Positions 1 to 10,399 of a stretch of DNA of 64,000 nucleotides are shown here, piece after piece. Source of the DNA: Gnetum montanum (taxonomy: Eukaryota; Streptophyta; Gnetopsida; Gnetales; Gnetaceae); NCBI GenBank assembly GCA_015680685.1, contig MNCI01030499.1, positions 202,932-266,931 of the forward strand. Reading direction: 5' to 3'. Below the pieces are notes generated by a model. The model did not search any database. It worked only from the letters and a program-made list of their open reading frames with translations, and was not told the DNA's origin. The first letter of the stretch is position 1. Each line of letters begins with the position of its first letter. The translations under genes were made by a program, and so were the position numbers.

Positions 1-470
1 CTTCTCGATCTTTCCATAAATGTTTATCTTGGATATCTCCAAGGAAATATCACGAATCCCTAGGTACGCATCTATCGTACTTAGCCATGGCCTTCCCATT
101 ATAATTAGGAAGCCCCCGTTGTTGCTGTTAACTTCGATCACCAGGAAATCCGTTGGGTATGACCAACCACACATAGTGGTAACTATGTCCTCCACCAATC
201 CCAAGGGAATGGTGATGGATTGGTCAACCAGCTCAAGTTAAATGTTGCTCTTCTTAAGTTGGGATAGGTTCTAGGCTTGATACATTTCTTGTGAGATTAG
301 GTTGACTCCGAAACCTGAGTTAAGAAGAGCCGTATGAGGTTCGTTCCCAGTGACTTGTAGATAAATTAGGGGACTCCCAAGGTCAGATAGTTTCCTGGGA
401 AGGTGGCCTACCTTGATCCATTCGGTTATGGTATGCATTAACATAACCGTATGCGTGAAGCTCTGTTGTT
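1..470 (-). pseudogene. Element Z protease region (partial)
   Basis: This is the aspartic protease that would cut the Gag-Pol polyprotein. The catalytic loop is at about 314-325 and reads ALLNSGFGVNLIS. Relatives A, E and F have DSG here, so the catalytic Asp has become Asn (GAC to AAC, a G-to-A change). Further on, IIMGRAWLST (about 75-102) and a DISLEIS stretch match the same region of A, D and E. The window ends inside the domain. The residue change alone would inactivate the enzyme. Confidence 0.85.
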
Positions 471-2955
471 GGACGGAAGGGAGCTCCGAAGTCTTGTGTG
501 GTGGAGGAGTGTACACAGACTCAACCACTTGTTGTTGTGAGAGCTTGCTTGGACTTTTGGTTCTGAAGAAGGGTCTTCTCTTTTTATAGTTGTCAGAACC
601 AGCCACGAGTTGAATGTTTATAGCTCTCATAGCATTTCGTTCCTGCGGTTGAGTGGGGAGTTCCCCTTGCATTGTTGGAGTAGGAGGTATGGGAACTATA
701 GGTGGAAGAGGAGCTGATGGATTTTGAGGATGGTATGGATATGGAACTTCTCCTGGAGGAGAAGGAGTCCTTCTAAAATACTCTCGAACTTGGTAGTGAC
801 GTTGGGGAGTTGTGTGACCCATAGAGTCACTTGGAGAAACCGGATGCTGCACATAATAGCCATAAGGATCAGGTTGTCGGTAAGGGTATTGATGTTTAGG
901 CGGTGGCATCCCCCATGACTGTGGGTATTGCCACTGCTGGTGTTGTCCAATGGGTTGTGGTGGAGTTTCACTTGGATAGTACGTTAACGGTTGGTGGAAC
1001 TGTCTTGGGTTACCTTGGGGATAAGGTAACCTTCGAGGTGTATGTCGTTGGTTAAGTCTTGGGTTAAGTGCATACACCCCAGACTCCTGTAGATGTGAGA
1101 TGATTGAACAACATCCCTTAGGATGGTCATATTGGCAGATCTCACATCCACCATCATTGTCTATGTTAGAATCCACAACCTCATCAGAGATAGTTATTTT
1201 CCCTTTACCCTTGTTATGTGCAGGGCCTGAATCTCTCCACTTTATCTTGTTCTTGTCACTACTTCATTCCTCCTTAGACTCCTCTACAATTTTTAGTACA
1301 AGTTCAAGTCTACTATCCAAGGAGTCCTATATCTGATCTACCTTAGCCGCTACTTCCATTGTTAGCTTCTGAAGTGGCAAGGTTTTTCTGTTCACCAACT
1401 TTTCAAGTGGTGACTCATCCTCTTCATCAAAAAATCTCACTTCCCTCTTCCGAAGGGAAGGATAGCAGTTATATTCTTCCACGCTCTCTCTTTTTTGTAG
1501 CTCCCCTTATTCTTTGGCTACTTGCTCCAATAAGCGATGTATTTCATGGGCTCTAAGTTCTAATAGTCTCCCTTGGGCATAAGTCCCAAGGGTTCTCCTA
1601 GTCTCATGTCTTAGCCAATCTATGAGGTGGCGAAGTTAGTTCCATTGTGCGTAACCATGGCCCGAGCAACAATGTAACAATGCATAGTATCAGCCCATGG
1701 TAGCATCCAAGAGTTCATGAGTACCTTGCTTCCATCCTTGGATCTGCTTACGCAAGTTAGACACTTTCGAGTACGTTTGACACTTATCATTAAACAATTC
1801 TGGCATTTTACTCCACCTCCTAATGGTTTCCGGTTCTAAGGACCGGTACCAACTCTCTACTTCCTTTGTGAGTGTCCTAGGAAACAACTTCAATTTTTTC
1901 CACTCGTTCTCTATGTTCTGCAAGGTGTAGACATCATGGAATGCCTGTAAATAATTTTGTGGATCAGCGTTGTATCCCCTTTCAAAGCGTGGGATATTGT
2001 TCATGTCTAAACGCTTGATTCGACTATCTCTTTGATGCCTTGTCGGTATTCTAACTACCTCCATTATATCAAGCATACTTCAGGTTGCAAGTAGGGACTC
2101 GTCATGATCATCTCTTTCATGATGTCTATGGTTTCTATGTTGTTCCCTACTTTCCCTTTGTTCATGCCCTTGTCCTCTCTCTCGAATTTCTCATTGAGGT
2201 CTCTCATTTTTCCTACCTCTATCCTCACCGTTATTCTCTTAATGGCTGCACCCAGATGTGGAAAGAGATAGTGAGTGATGTGATGAAGGGGAAGAAGGAA
2301 AACCATTGCCATGATGATGTTTCTTACCTTCTCTTTGGTTGCTACGGCCCTGATCATAACAATAATCTAAGTGCCCATCCTTGTCATGTGTTGTTGTTCC
2401 CTCAGTGAACAGTTGGCGTTCACGGGGATTAGAACTAGGGTTGTGTATCGTGGATCGTAGGTTCTGATACCCCACCTCTGCACTATCATTAAGAGGGGGA
2501 ACATCATTCGATAGAGAACCCGTTATAAGTGGTTCACCATCTCCGATTTCACTTAGGATGTGCGGGACCCCTTTACCCTTCAACAATGTATGATGGCTCT
2601 CCTGCCTTGATTCCCTTAAACGTTGTGCTACTATGGGATGGTAATCCCTTGTGTCAAAATTGCCTATAATGTATTCAGAATAGAGTTGTGTCATTCCTAT
2701 TTGTGCAAGAGCATGAATAAGCATGTTTGGGACTGATTGATCTAGAGGTAACACGATGTTACCTTGCAAGTCTCTCCATCGTAGCTGTTCATCTTAATGG
2801 AGGATAAAGGTAAAGTCTGGTATATACTCATCGGGATGAGTATATACCACTCAGTATTGTTGAGGAACCGACGGATTTTGGTTATGTGTTTTTGACTGCC
2901 GACTATTTCTTGTATTATCCCTAGGTGGTGAGTTGCTTTTGTTAGAAGAATACAT
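470..2955 (-). pseudogene. Element Z gag
   Basis: Structural Gag polyprotein that packages element RNA into virus-like particles. I take the start as the ATG at 2955 (MYSSNKSNS), where the related A and B frames also begin. In order: an N-terminal block with DEYIPDFTFIL and GNIVLP; a His/Ser-rich low-complexity stretch (about 2240-2340); the PF03732-type gag core (about 1690-2076, with NYLQAFHDVYTLQNIENEWK and SWYRSLEPETIRRW); a short-spaced C-x2-C-x3-H-x3-C box (about 1112-1148); and a Pro/Gln/Tyr-rich tail. Stops interrupt it, for example at the codon before VVYTHPDEY where relatives have Gln or Arg. Confidence 0.88.
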
Positions 2956-3080
2956 TGTTATTTATCGGTGTGCTAATTAACCGTTATATAAATTTTTCAT
3001 TTAATTAACCCTAAGGGTTCATTTCAGCTCCCAACGATGTGAATGATATCCTATGTTCTACTTAGCGCACAAACACTTAG

Positions 3081-3098
3081 TCCCTAACAACGATGCCA
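3081..3098 (-). promoter_or_regulatory. Element Z primer-binding site (tRNA-Asp type)
   Basis: Minus strand reads TGGCATCGTTGTTAGGGA, one base inside the LTR. The 3' end of plant tRNA-Asp(GUC) predicts TGGCGCCGTTGCCGGGGA, so 14 of 18 bases match and every mismatch is a transition. This is where minus-strand cDNA synthesis would be primed. Confidence 0.85.
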
Positions 3099-3099
3099 A

Positions 3100-3787
3100 T
3101 GATGAGTGGCGAGGTACCCCTACACTCAACCATACGAATACGAGNNNNNNNNNNNNNNNNNNNNNNNNNNNNNNNNNNNNNNNNNNNNNNNNNNNNNNNN
3201 NNNNNNNNNNNNNNNNNNNNNNNNNNNNNNNNNNNNNNNNNNNNNNNNNNNNNNNNNNNNNNNNNNNNNNNNNNNNNNNNNNNNNNNNNNNNNNNNNNNN
3301 NNNNNNNNNNNNNNNNNNNNNNNNNNNNNNNNNNNNNNNNNNNNNNNNNNNNNNNNNNNNNNNNNNNAAGGGTTGAGAAAGATTTAATCACTAATAAATC
3401 ATGTAAATTACAAATAATAAATAATAGTAAATAAAAGTCCTATTTAGCCTATTCCATGCACTACAAGGTTTTTCCAAGAAGTTCGTCTTTATTTCCATAC
3501 ACAAACTTGTGTTCAGGTACAATGTCTGCTCGAATAAAGAGCCGTTCACTTTGGAGTTCCTACTACGGGCACATGGAAAATATTCTATCTCTGGAGTGAT
3601 CAATCTGCTAGAGTTTCGCTACGGTCTAAGCCTAGGATGAGAAACAAGGGAGAGCCGCCTCTTATTTATTAATATGACGGCGCACTGCGATATCGCGTAC
3701 GCGATATCGCAAGGGACAATGTAATATCACGTACACGATATTGCAAGGGATGTGATATCGCGACCCATGCGATATCACATCCCATCA
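3100..3787 (-). repeat. 5' LTR of element Z (with assembly gap)
   Basis: It begins TGATGAG at 3100 beside the primer-binding site and ends CCCATCA at 3787. The U3 part (about 3680-3787) holds several GATATC motifs, including a perfect 24-bp palindrome at 3687-3710 (two GCGATATCGC arms around GTAC). A TATA-like AATAAATAAGAGG lies at about 3660-3675 on the minus strand. Bases 3145-3367 are N. The R/U5 part matches the LTRs of E and D. Confidence 0.85.
3145..3367. other. Assembly gap (223 N)
   Basis: Run of N inside the LTR of element Z. Translations crossing it have no meaning. Confidence 0.99.
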
Positions 3788-4175
3788 CCTCTTTTATGTT
3801 ACTTAATATTTAGCATCATATAAGGGATCATGCCTTATTACTATCCTGTAAAATTTTTTATTTAGTTTTATTGGTATTCTTTTATCACATAAAACAGCAC
3901 TAGCTTGTGTCCATTTTGACAATCTTGCCTTAACCCTATTTCTAATATCTTTATCAATTTCACCATCTAATTGGAGGATTGATCCTAGGTGGTGAAACTA
4001 CTTTTAATGAAGGACCTTTTGGCCTTGAATTATCACTTCTATTCTAGTATATGCTAGTAATTATTGGAAATCTACTCATTTTATTTTTTAAACTAGGTTA
4101 CACAAAAACAAACATTTAATAATGAACCATGGGTTATCAAGCATCTACATCTTTGCAATACACGGTATTTGTAGC
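3788..4175. other. Spacer between elements Z and A
   Basis: AT-rich DNA of about 390 bp with no reading frame and no similarity to the flanking elements that I can see. It is the pre-insertion sequence between Z (possible target duplication CCTCT at 3788-3792) and A (GTAGC at 4171-4175). Confidence 0.6.
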
Positions 4176-5174
4176 TGATGAGCGGTGAAGTGGTACCTTA
4201 ACCCTAAAAATCATAAAAATCATGTGATTCATGTGGGATCCAGTCGAAATCTGTGAACTCTCTAGTTTTTGATGCACTAGTCTTCTAGGAAGTAAACCTT
4301 GCCCTAATGTTCATTTGTTGTCTTCTCGATTACACTTGTGAAGCACAATGGTATGGTTAAGTTTAATCAAGGCATATGATTTTTGTCATTTTATGTTTTA
4401 TGGTTTTGATACTTAAAGACAAAGATGAAGTAGATTGAAAACTAATATAACTGAACTATTTAACTAATCTCTAACTAGTCCTAACATAAGCATCTTGTCC
4501 CACTTTCTATACATGTCTTGAACCCATGTATTCATTGCTATGTTACCAAGCACTACTATATCCATGTATTCATTGCTATGTTACCAAGCACTACTATACC
4601 CATGTATTCATTGCTATGTCACCAAGCACTACTATACTGGGCGCACCAAGCAATAATGCTATTGGGATTATCAAGCAAATACATGTTATGCTCGAAGTGA
4701 TTGTACTTATGTATTTAATCTAGCTTATTTTTCTTAATTACTTAATTATCTTAATTACTAAAAAAATTTAAATAAATAACTAAAAAATTAAATGCATGAA
4801 TAAATATCTAAACTATCTAGAATGCTGCAAGGTTTATTAAGAAGCTCGTCTTTATTGCCACACACACTATCGTGCTTAGGTACAATAATGCTCGAATAAG
4901 ATATGTACACTCAATGACTCCTGCTGCGGGCACTCAGGAAAATATTTTAACTTTCAAATGTAAAAACTGCAGGATTTTGGCTACTACTATCAATTTAATG
5001 CCCATAAAACATGGTTGGGAGCTTGTATTTGTAGTTTTTGCTCTTGGGCTATGTCAATGGGGCCACGTAGATGTAGAAGACACTACATCAATGTGACCCT
5101 ATCGATGCGACAACATCATGTAAATGGAGCCATGTCGATGGGGGCCTATTAAGGCAACACTTTTATGCTCATCA
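4176..5174 (-). repeat. 3' LTR of element A
   Basis: Starts TGATGAG at 4176 and ends CTCATCA at 5174, a perfect 7-bp terminal inverted repeat. About 1 kb, matching the 5' LTR at 16156-17096 along its length. It is longer partly because a 38-bp segment is present three times. The U3 part, at the right end in this orientation, has repeated ATCGATG/GGGGCC motifs upstream of the transcription start. Confidence 0.92.
4523..4636. repeat. 38-bp tandem repeat, three copies, in the 3' LTR of A
   Basis: Copies at 4523-4560, 4561-4598 and 4599-4636. Each contains CATGTATTCATTGCTATG followed by a CCAAGCACTACTATA tail, with one or two changes between copies. The 5' LTR of the same element has a single, divergent copy near 16505-16545. 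The triplication therefore arose after insertion, because LTRs are identical at integration. The overlapping short open frames here are only a product of the repeat. Confidence 0.93.
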
Positions 5175-5184
5175 TACCCCCACA
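5175..5184 (-). promoter_or_regulatory. Polypurine tract of element A
   Basis: Minus strand reads TGTGGGGGTA immediately before the 3' LTR. This is the plus-strand primer site, with the same GGGGGTA core and position as in B, C, D and E. Confidence 0.85.
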
Positions 5185-5409
5185 ATTGAATGAAAACTCA
5201 TTCTTAAGTTCCTTTACAAAATTGGGAAGTTATGGGATTATTGATTGACTCTTAACAAAAAAAACTAACATGACAAAACTAAGTGCCTAAGTGTATAGAT
5301 CAACACATTACAAAATTTGTGGTGTTCATGACACAAAATTAAACACCATGACATGACTACAAAAAACTGAATAGCACTTCTTCTGAGGGCATGAAGGTGG
5401 TGGAGAAAA

Positions 5410-8272
5410 TCAAACAGTTTCAGGCAGTGGTGTCTCTTGAGGTTTTGAGGGACCTTCACTAGCTTTAGGCACGTTTGGTAGCTAAGGCAACTATCCTACT
5501 ATGACTACAACCTTCGGTGGAAAGCAAAAGGCATCTAGTAATGCCTTCATCTTCTCCTCCTTACTCCAAGGATCATTCACAATTCACATGGCATCACTAA
5601 TGTGGGCTAGAATGGGGACATCCCACAAACAGGGCATTATTGGGAACATTTTCTTTACATTGATAAACTAGGTAGCAAACTATTTATGTTCGATGTCAAA
5701 TGCCCTAACTACATTTTTCAATTCTTGGTAGTCATTCATCCTCTTGGCTAGGTTCTCAAGAGTTGATCATTGATTAGTGAATTATGCCTTAAAAACTTTG
5801 AGTTTAAGATTTTCCACTGCAAGCTTTTGCTTGGTGTCTTTGTAATGCTTCAACTCAGCCTCGTACAATAGGTACAAACTAGCCACCTACTTCTCTAACT
5901 CAAACTACGGTCATTTGGCAGTTAACATGGCTAGATTTACATAATGAAGATTGGCGAGCTTCATTTACTCTATTATCTCCTAAATTTGCAACTCCTTCAT
6001 GTGGATTTTCACTTTGTTGTAGGCATCTATTCCATCAATGATGGATTGCCACAATTCTTTTCCTTGCTAGAGTTGTTGAAGGATTTTGTTCACTTTTACC
6101 TTCACCAACTAGATGTGTTTCTCATTTGCTTCCTTTTGTTGACCAACGTGTTCTTTGTAATGGTTCTTAACTCTCTCAAATTTAAGAGCCTTTAATCTCT
6201 AGGTAGCTACCTCAATTGTAGTTTTTTGGTGAAGCACACAGACCTCCTCCATGGAGAGATTCCTATTTTTTATTGACATTCTCCTTAATTCTGTGTTTGC
6301 TTTGGCTAGTTGCTTCTATTGTTGATGGATGAATACAGTTAATTGTTGTTTGTGCTCATCAACATTCCATAAGCAATGATTTTCTTTGGTCAACTAGACA
6401 TTCTCTTAGTGGGTCTGATCCAAGGGCTTCTAAATTTTGTGTTGTGTGACCTTTTCCAAGGATTGATAGAACACTGCCATTTCCATTGCACCCTCAACCC
6501 TTTTGAGTTTAGTGTGAAGTTGTTCAATAGCTTCATCTATTGTCAATGCTAGGTTGAGAAATGCAGGATTAGCAATCTGGACTCTTAATTTGATAACTTT
6601 AACAACCAAGCATTCATTCAATAACTTGGCTCTTTCAAGTTACCCCTCTAAGATGATATTCTTGCCCCTTGCCTCAAGCAGCTCTAACTAGGTTGCAGTG
6701 TTGTTTTCTAGAAGGGTCAAGACATCCAAAAGTGATTGCTTAGTTCCTACTACTCAATCTAGCAGTTCTTCATGTTGTGCTATGTTTATTTTGTCACTTG
6801 TGATTCTTGTGGACATCTACACATCTTTGAATGTAGTTATGTTTGATGTAGATATTGTAGGTGCATTGAGCATTTTGACAATGCGATCAGCAATCATCTC
6901 TGTTGCTATCTTCTACCCTTGGTGCTTCATCACCAAAACTATTATCCCCTCATCCTCCTCCAAGTGCATAGAGAAAGTCGTAGTGTTTCTAGACATTTCT
7001 TAGAGTGACTGTTATTCTGCAAGAGATACTATGACCTCTCTGGCACTTGGATTCAACCTCACAGGTAGCTATGTTCTTTGGGCTAAGAAAATTGATCCAC
7101 CTCCATCCATCAAACTGATTGTTCGAGCTACCTCATTGAGGTGACTCATTGTAGGTCTATACACAAATGGGTCCCCATCACTCATCCATGCTTGTTTCTC
7201 TTATTTACTTAAGAGCCATTCTTGGTATTCACGTAACTATTAGGTAGTAGTAGTAATGTTTGACATAGTTGTTTAAGTGGCAGGTGGAGGTGGTGGTTGT
7301 TGCTCCTTTTTTTGGATAGTGGTTGTAGGCATCTTATCCTTCACCATTTCTACCCAATTGGTGGCTGGAATAGTCTTGGTTGTATCATTTTTGTAACCGA
7401 CTATCCCTCCTCTTTGAAAAAGTTTCCTGATGCGACATGGAAAGGGAAGTGCCTTTCTTCCATGTTCATTTTCTTTAAATCGCTTCTTAATCCTAGATAA
7501 ATTAGTTGTGGAAGGTTGATTGGGAATCTCCCTCCCTCTCAGAGTAGTGCATGCTTGGGCAGAGAATGCAATGATTTTGCTTGACCTCATCATGGGATTG
7601 AGGTGGAAGGTTGCAATCTTGTAATGAATCCTCTCTACTAGTGTGAGTGCACCAAACTCCTTGTGTTCAATGTCGTAGCACCTTTGCACACATTCTTTGT
7701 TGATACTAAGATCCACTTGCATTGGGATCTTAGTAAGACTTGCTCTCGTTTCTGGCAACCCAAGCACTATAGCAATGGCCTATGCTGAGTAGGACACTAA
7801 GATGTCCTTGATTTTTACCATTGATCAAGGCTTCCTAGTATTCCAAAACAAAAAAAATCTGTCCCATGTACCACTCCTTAGTGAAAGTGATGATTGGCCA
7901 CATGGGAGAGGCCTTCAGTTGGTCCTACACTTCTCTTGTTGCGTGCTCTAGGAAAGGTCCAAAGTTTAACTCTTGAAGCACTGATTTTTGGATCTCTCTC
8001 AATTTAATTTGATTCAAATAAGCCTCTATCAAGGTCACCTCCAAATTTGCTAGGTGTGCTAGCGCATCGTCCTAATGGGAGTGTTCTATTACTGCTACTA
8101 GTTCTAGAATCTGTCAAATAAATTCCACTTCTACCTTTTCCCTAAGAGGACCTGTGGCATGGGTTGTGAGTGGTTCTTCTTGGGACTATTCTTTACCCCT
8201 TTCCATTCTAGGCTATTTCTCCCTTGGTTGAGATAGTCTTGCTTCCTATGTGTGCTTCCCTTTTGGTGTCAT
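5410..8272 (-). pseudogene. Extra downstream ORF of element A (unknown function)
   Basis: A decayed sense-strand frame of 2863 bp (around 950 codons) between pol and the 3' LTR. Start: ATG at 8272 (MTPKGKH). Stop: TGA at 5412-5410, following PQETPLPETV. Elements B and C keep the same start, stop and order. The N-terminal half (about 7950-7270) has FTKEWYMGQ, a VLGLPETRASL segment, FHLNPMMRSSKI and LPFPCRIRKLFQRGGIV. From memory this pattern resembles the putative plant transposon protein domain found in Athila-type elements. A proline run (QQPPPPPAT) follows at about 7280. The C-terminal half (about 6700-5700) is Lys/Glu/Leu-rich and looks like coiled coil. It ends with a MFPIMPCLWDVP motif shared with B. 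Function unknown; it occupies the env-like position. Many stops and frameshifts. Confidence 0.75.
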
Positions 8273-8659
8273 CTATGATCATAACACATTTGTGAATTAG
8301 TAGATATAATGTATAACTTTAAGATTTTTGAATATCTTTTCTCATTAGTTTTTTACACTTTGGTTAAGGTTGGACCATAGTAGATTGATTATTTTATTAA
8401 TGATTAATTATAGATGTCGCTAGAGCTTATTGGAAAGGTTTAGCTCTTGTAACATAGTGTTTAATAGTTGATTTTTTAGTTAAACCTTTGTGGGAGTTAG
8501 AAAAATCATGAAAACTTTTCTATCAAAAATGGCACATTTGTGGCACCCACAATGAAGAGCTTACCTCTGGTAGCTGTAGGGTCAAAGAACGGAGTGATTT
8601 GGATAAACGGTTGAAAAACTCCCTTGGAATTTGTGAGAAAATGTAAAATTTTTTCAAGT

Positions 8660-8770
8660 AGGTTTTCTTATATATATGTGATCTTTCCCTTACGTCAACA
8701 GGGCCCTATAAATGGGGCCTCGTATATGGGTTTACTTCATTAACAGGGCCCTGTATACAAGGCCCATAGG
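8660..8770 (-). promoter_or_regulatory. Internal U3-like promoter module upstream of the extra ORF (element A)
   Basis: On the minus strand, GGGCCC/GGCCTC-type repeats at 8700-8765 lie upstream of a TATATATAAG box (about 8667-8678), some 400 bp before the ORF start. The motifs resemble the GGCC and CATCGATG repeats in the U3 of A's own LTRs. Elements B and C have an equivalent module at the same place. A promoter role is inferred from this layout only. Confidence 0.5.
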
Positions 8771-8779
8771 CAAAATTTT

Positions 8780-10300
8780 AAAACTTGAATATCTAAAAAA
8801 ATATAGGGAATTTTTCAATGAATTTGGGGTCTATGGAATCCTAGAAAAGCCAAGAATCTGATAAAATCATTGAAGAGGGTCTTTGAAAGTTCAAAAATTA
8901 GAAAAAATTGATGGAAAATGCTTTTAATGAATAAAATATGTAAAGGAACATATGGTGTGATGCAGAAGATGGGTATACGAAGGATTCTTCTTGCAAGAAT
9001 GCCTAAGGATAAGGAACTTAATAAACCCAACCAAGAGATTTCTAAGTGGGTCCTCCAAATAACAAGTACATGCCATTTTTACCCTTACATAACCTTAACC
9101 TAAGGAGTCCATGGGCTTCGTAGGTGATTAATGGTTGATGGAAGTTAAGGATTAAAACCTAGAAGATTCTACCTAAGAATTCAAATATGTCAAACCAAGA
9201 CATGGAGTCAAGAACATGGACATCAGTAGTGAGGTGAGTTATAGATAGAATAGATGGATTATGGAGAAGGTAGAATGGAATTCCAAACTAAGGTCATAAG
9301 AAGTTCCTTGTGGAGTTCATGTTTACAATGATCGAAGAAGATCCATCCTTAGTCTAGATCAAAACCAACCTCTTTCAATGACTTCGCATCATCACTCTAA
9401 GATTGATTCACCTCCTTAAGATACAAGAGTGCTTCCAAAAAACAACCACTACCCCATAAAGATAAGAAAAGAGGAGTAGGAAGTTAGAAAGGGCCTTAGT
9501 TAGAGGGGAACTTTAGGCATGGGTAACATGTCTTTCTAGTCCCATAACTAGTGCTTGTAGCCCATTTATTTTTCTAAGGGATGTGCTTTGAATTCCCATC
9601 ATGTTTTTATTTTTTTTTCTTTTTTTCCTTTTTAGATGGGAACCACACCATGTAAAGACTTTGTTTGAATACTTATTATTGGTTAGAATGGAATGGTAAA
9701 AAGTCCATGAAAACACTCGAGCACCTAAGTAAGTAGAAGAGTACAAAGAGTATTGAGTCCCCTTGAAGTTACACCATGTGCAAACCTTTGAATCTTTCCT
9801 AATTTTGGAAACTACCAAGGTCACAAATTATTAAAAGTTGATTTAATGAAAGGGACCTCAAACTTCCAAAATAAAGAAAACCATAGAGTTTGTGGATGGG
9901 TGAATGTCATAGACTCATTGCCTATTCCATGAAAAAGAAAACATGACTAAGCCATTAGTACAAAAATTCAAAAATAGAAACTAAACACTAGCAACCAAAA
10001 CATAAAGCACAAACCACCATTAGTAGCAGTTACAGCACCACTGTGTCTTGTTGGCAATAAAGCACTTTTATCAAAAAAAAATTTGAAAATCACATAAAAA
10101 AAACAAAGTATAATATATAAAAAAGTGTAAAATATTCAAGAAAGATTCAAATGTACTAATGATGGTGCAAAACAAAAAATGGTGTAAAATAGGAAAAATT
10201 TGAAAATCAAAAAGTTGTAAAATAAATAACTTGCAAAATAAAAAATGTAGAAAACAAAAAATAGAAAAACTAAGGGGCCATATGGATGATTAGCATGGAT
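8780..10300 (-). other. Post-integrase spacer of element A
   Basis: Non-coding on both strands. The part at about 8980-9560 matches, in reverse complement, the 3' non-coding DNA of D and E, for example the GGAGGACCCACT block at about 9040-9055 and the ATGCCTAAAG block at about 9510-9530. The left part diverges where A carries the promoter-like module and extra ORF that D and E lack. Bases 10070-10280 are A/T-rich, like the T-rich stretch after integrase in D. Confidence 0.7.
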
Positions 10301-10302
10301 GG

Positions 10303-10316
10303 CCATCTCCCCCATG
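10303..10316 (-). promoter_or_regulatory. Internal polypurine-tract-like site (element A)
   Basis: Minus strand reads CATGGGGGAGATGG just after the end of integrase, far upstream of the terminal tract. The CATGGGGG core is the one seen at the terminal tract of D and E, and the site is conserved at the same place in D and E. Confidence 0.6.
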
Positions 10317-10399
10317 ACTGTGTTGGAAGGAGGAGATTCAAAAAATTGAGTGTGGTTGTCTATCCATTGAAGTAGTTGTTGCACTAGCTTGCTTGGGCT

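Larger units (their letters stand above)
1..3787 (-). mobile_element. Element Z: Athila-like Ty3/gypsy retrotransposon, partial
   Basis: Read on the minus strand, this runs 5' LTR, primer-binding site, gag and protease, and leaves the window at base 1, so RT, integrase and the 3' LTR are not seen. It belongs to the same family as elements D and E: gag, the CEICQYDHPKGCC box and the GATATC-rich U3 are closely matched. The right end (3781-3787, CCCATCA) is a one-base variant of the family terminus CTCATCA. A 223-base run of N lies inside the LTR. Reading frames are broken by scattered stops, but several long blocks stay open, so Z is among the better preserved copies. Confidence 0.93.

Noticed and set aside
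3053-3434. Open frames of about 100 codons
   Set aside because: Mostly made of the 223-base N run.
4518-4723. Two overlapping open frames with repeated Cys/His residues
   Set aside because: They are read through the 38-bp tandem repeat in the LTR of A; the protein repeats only mirror the DNA repeat.
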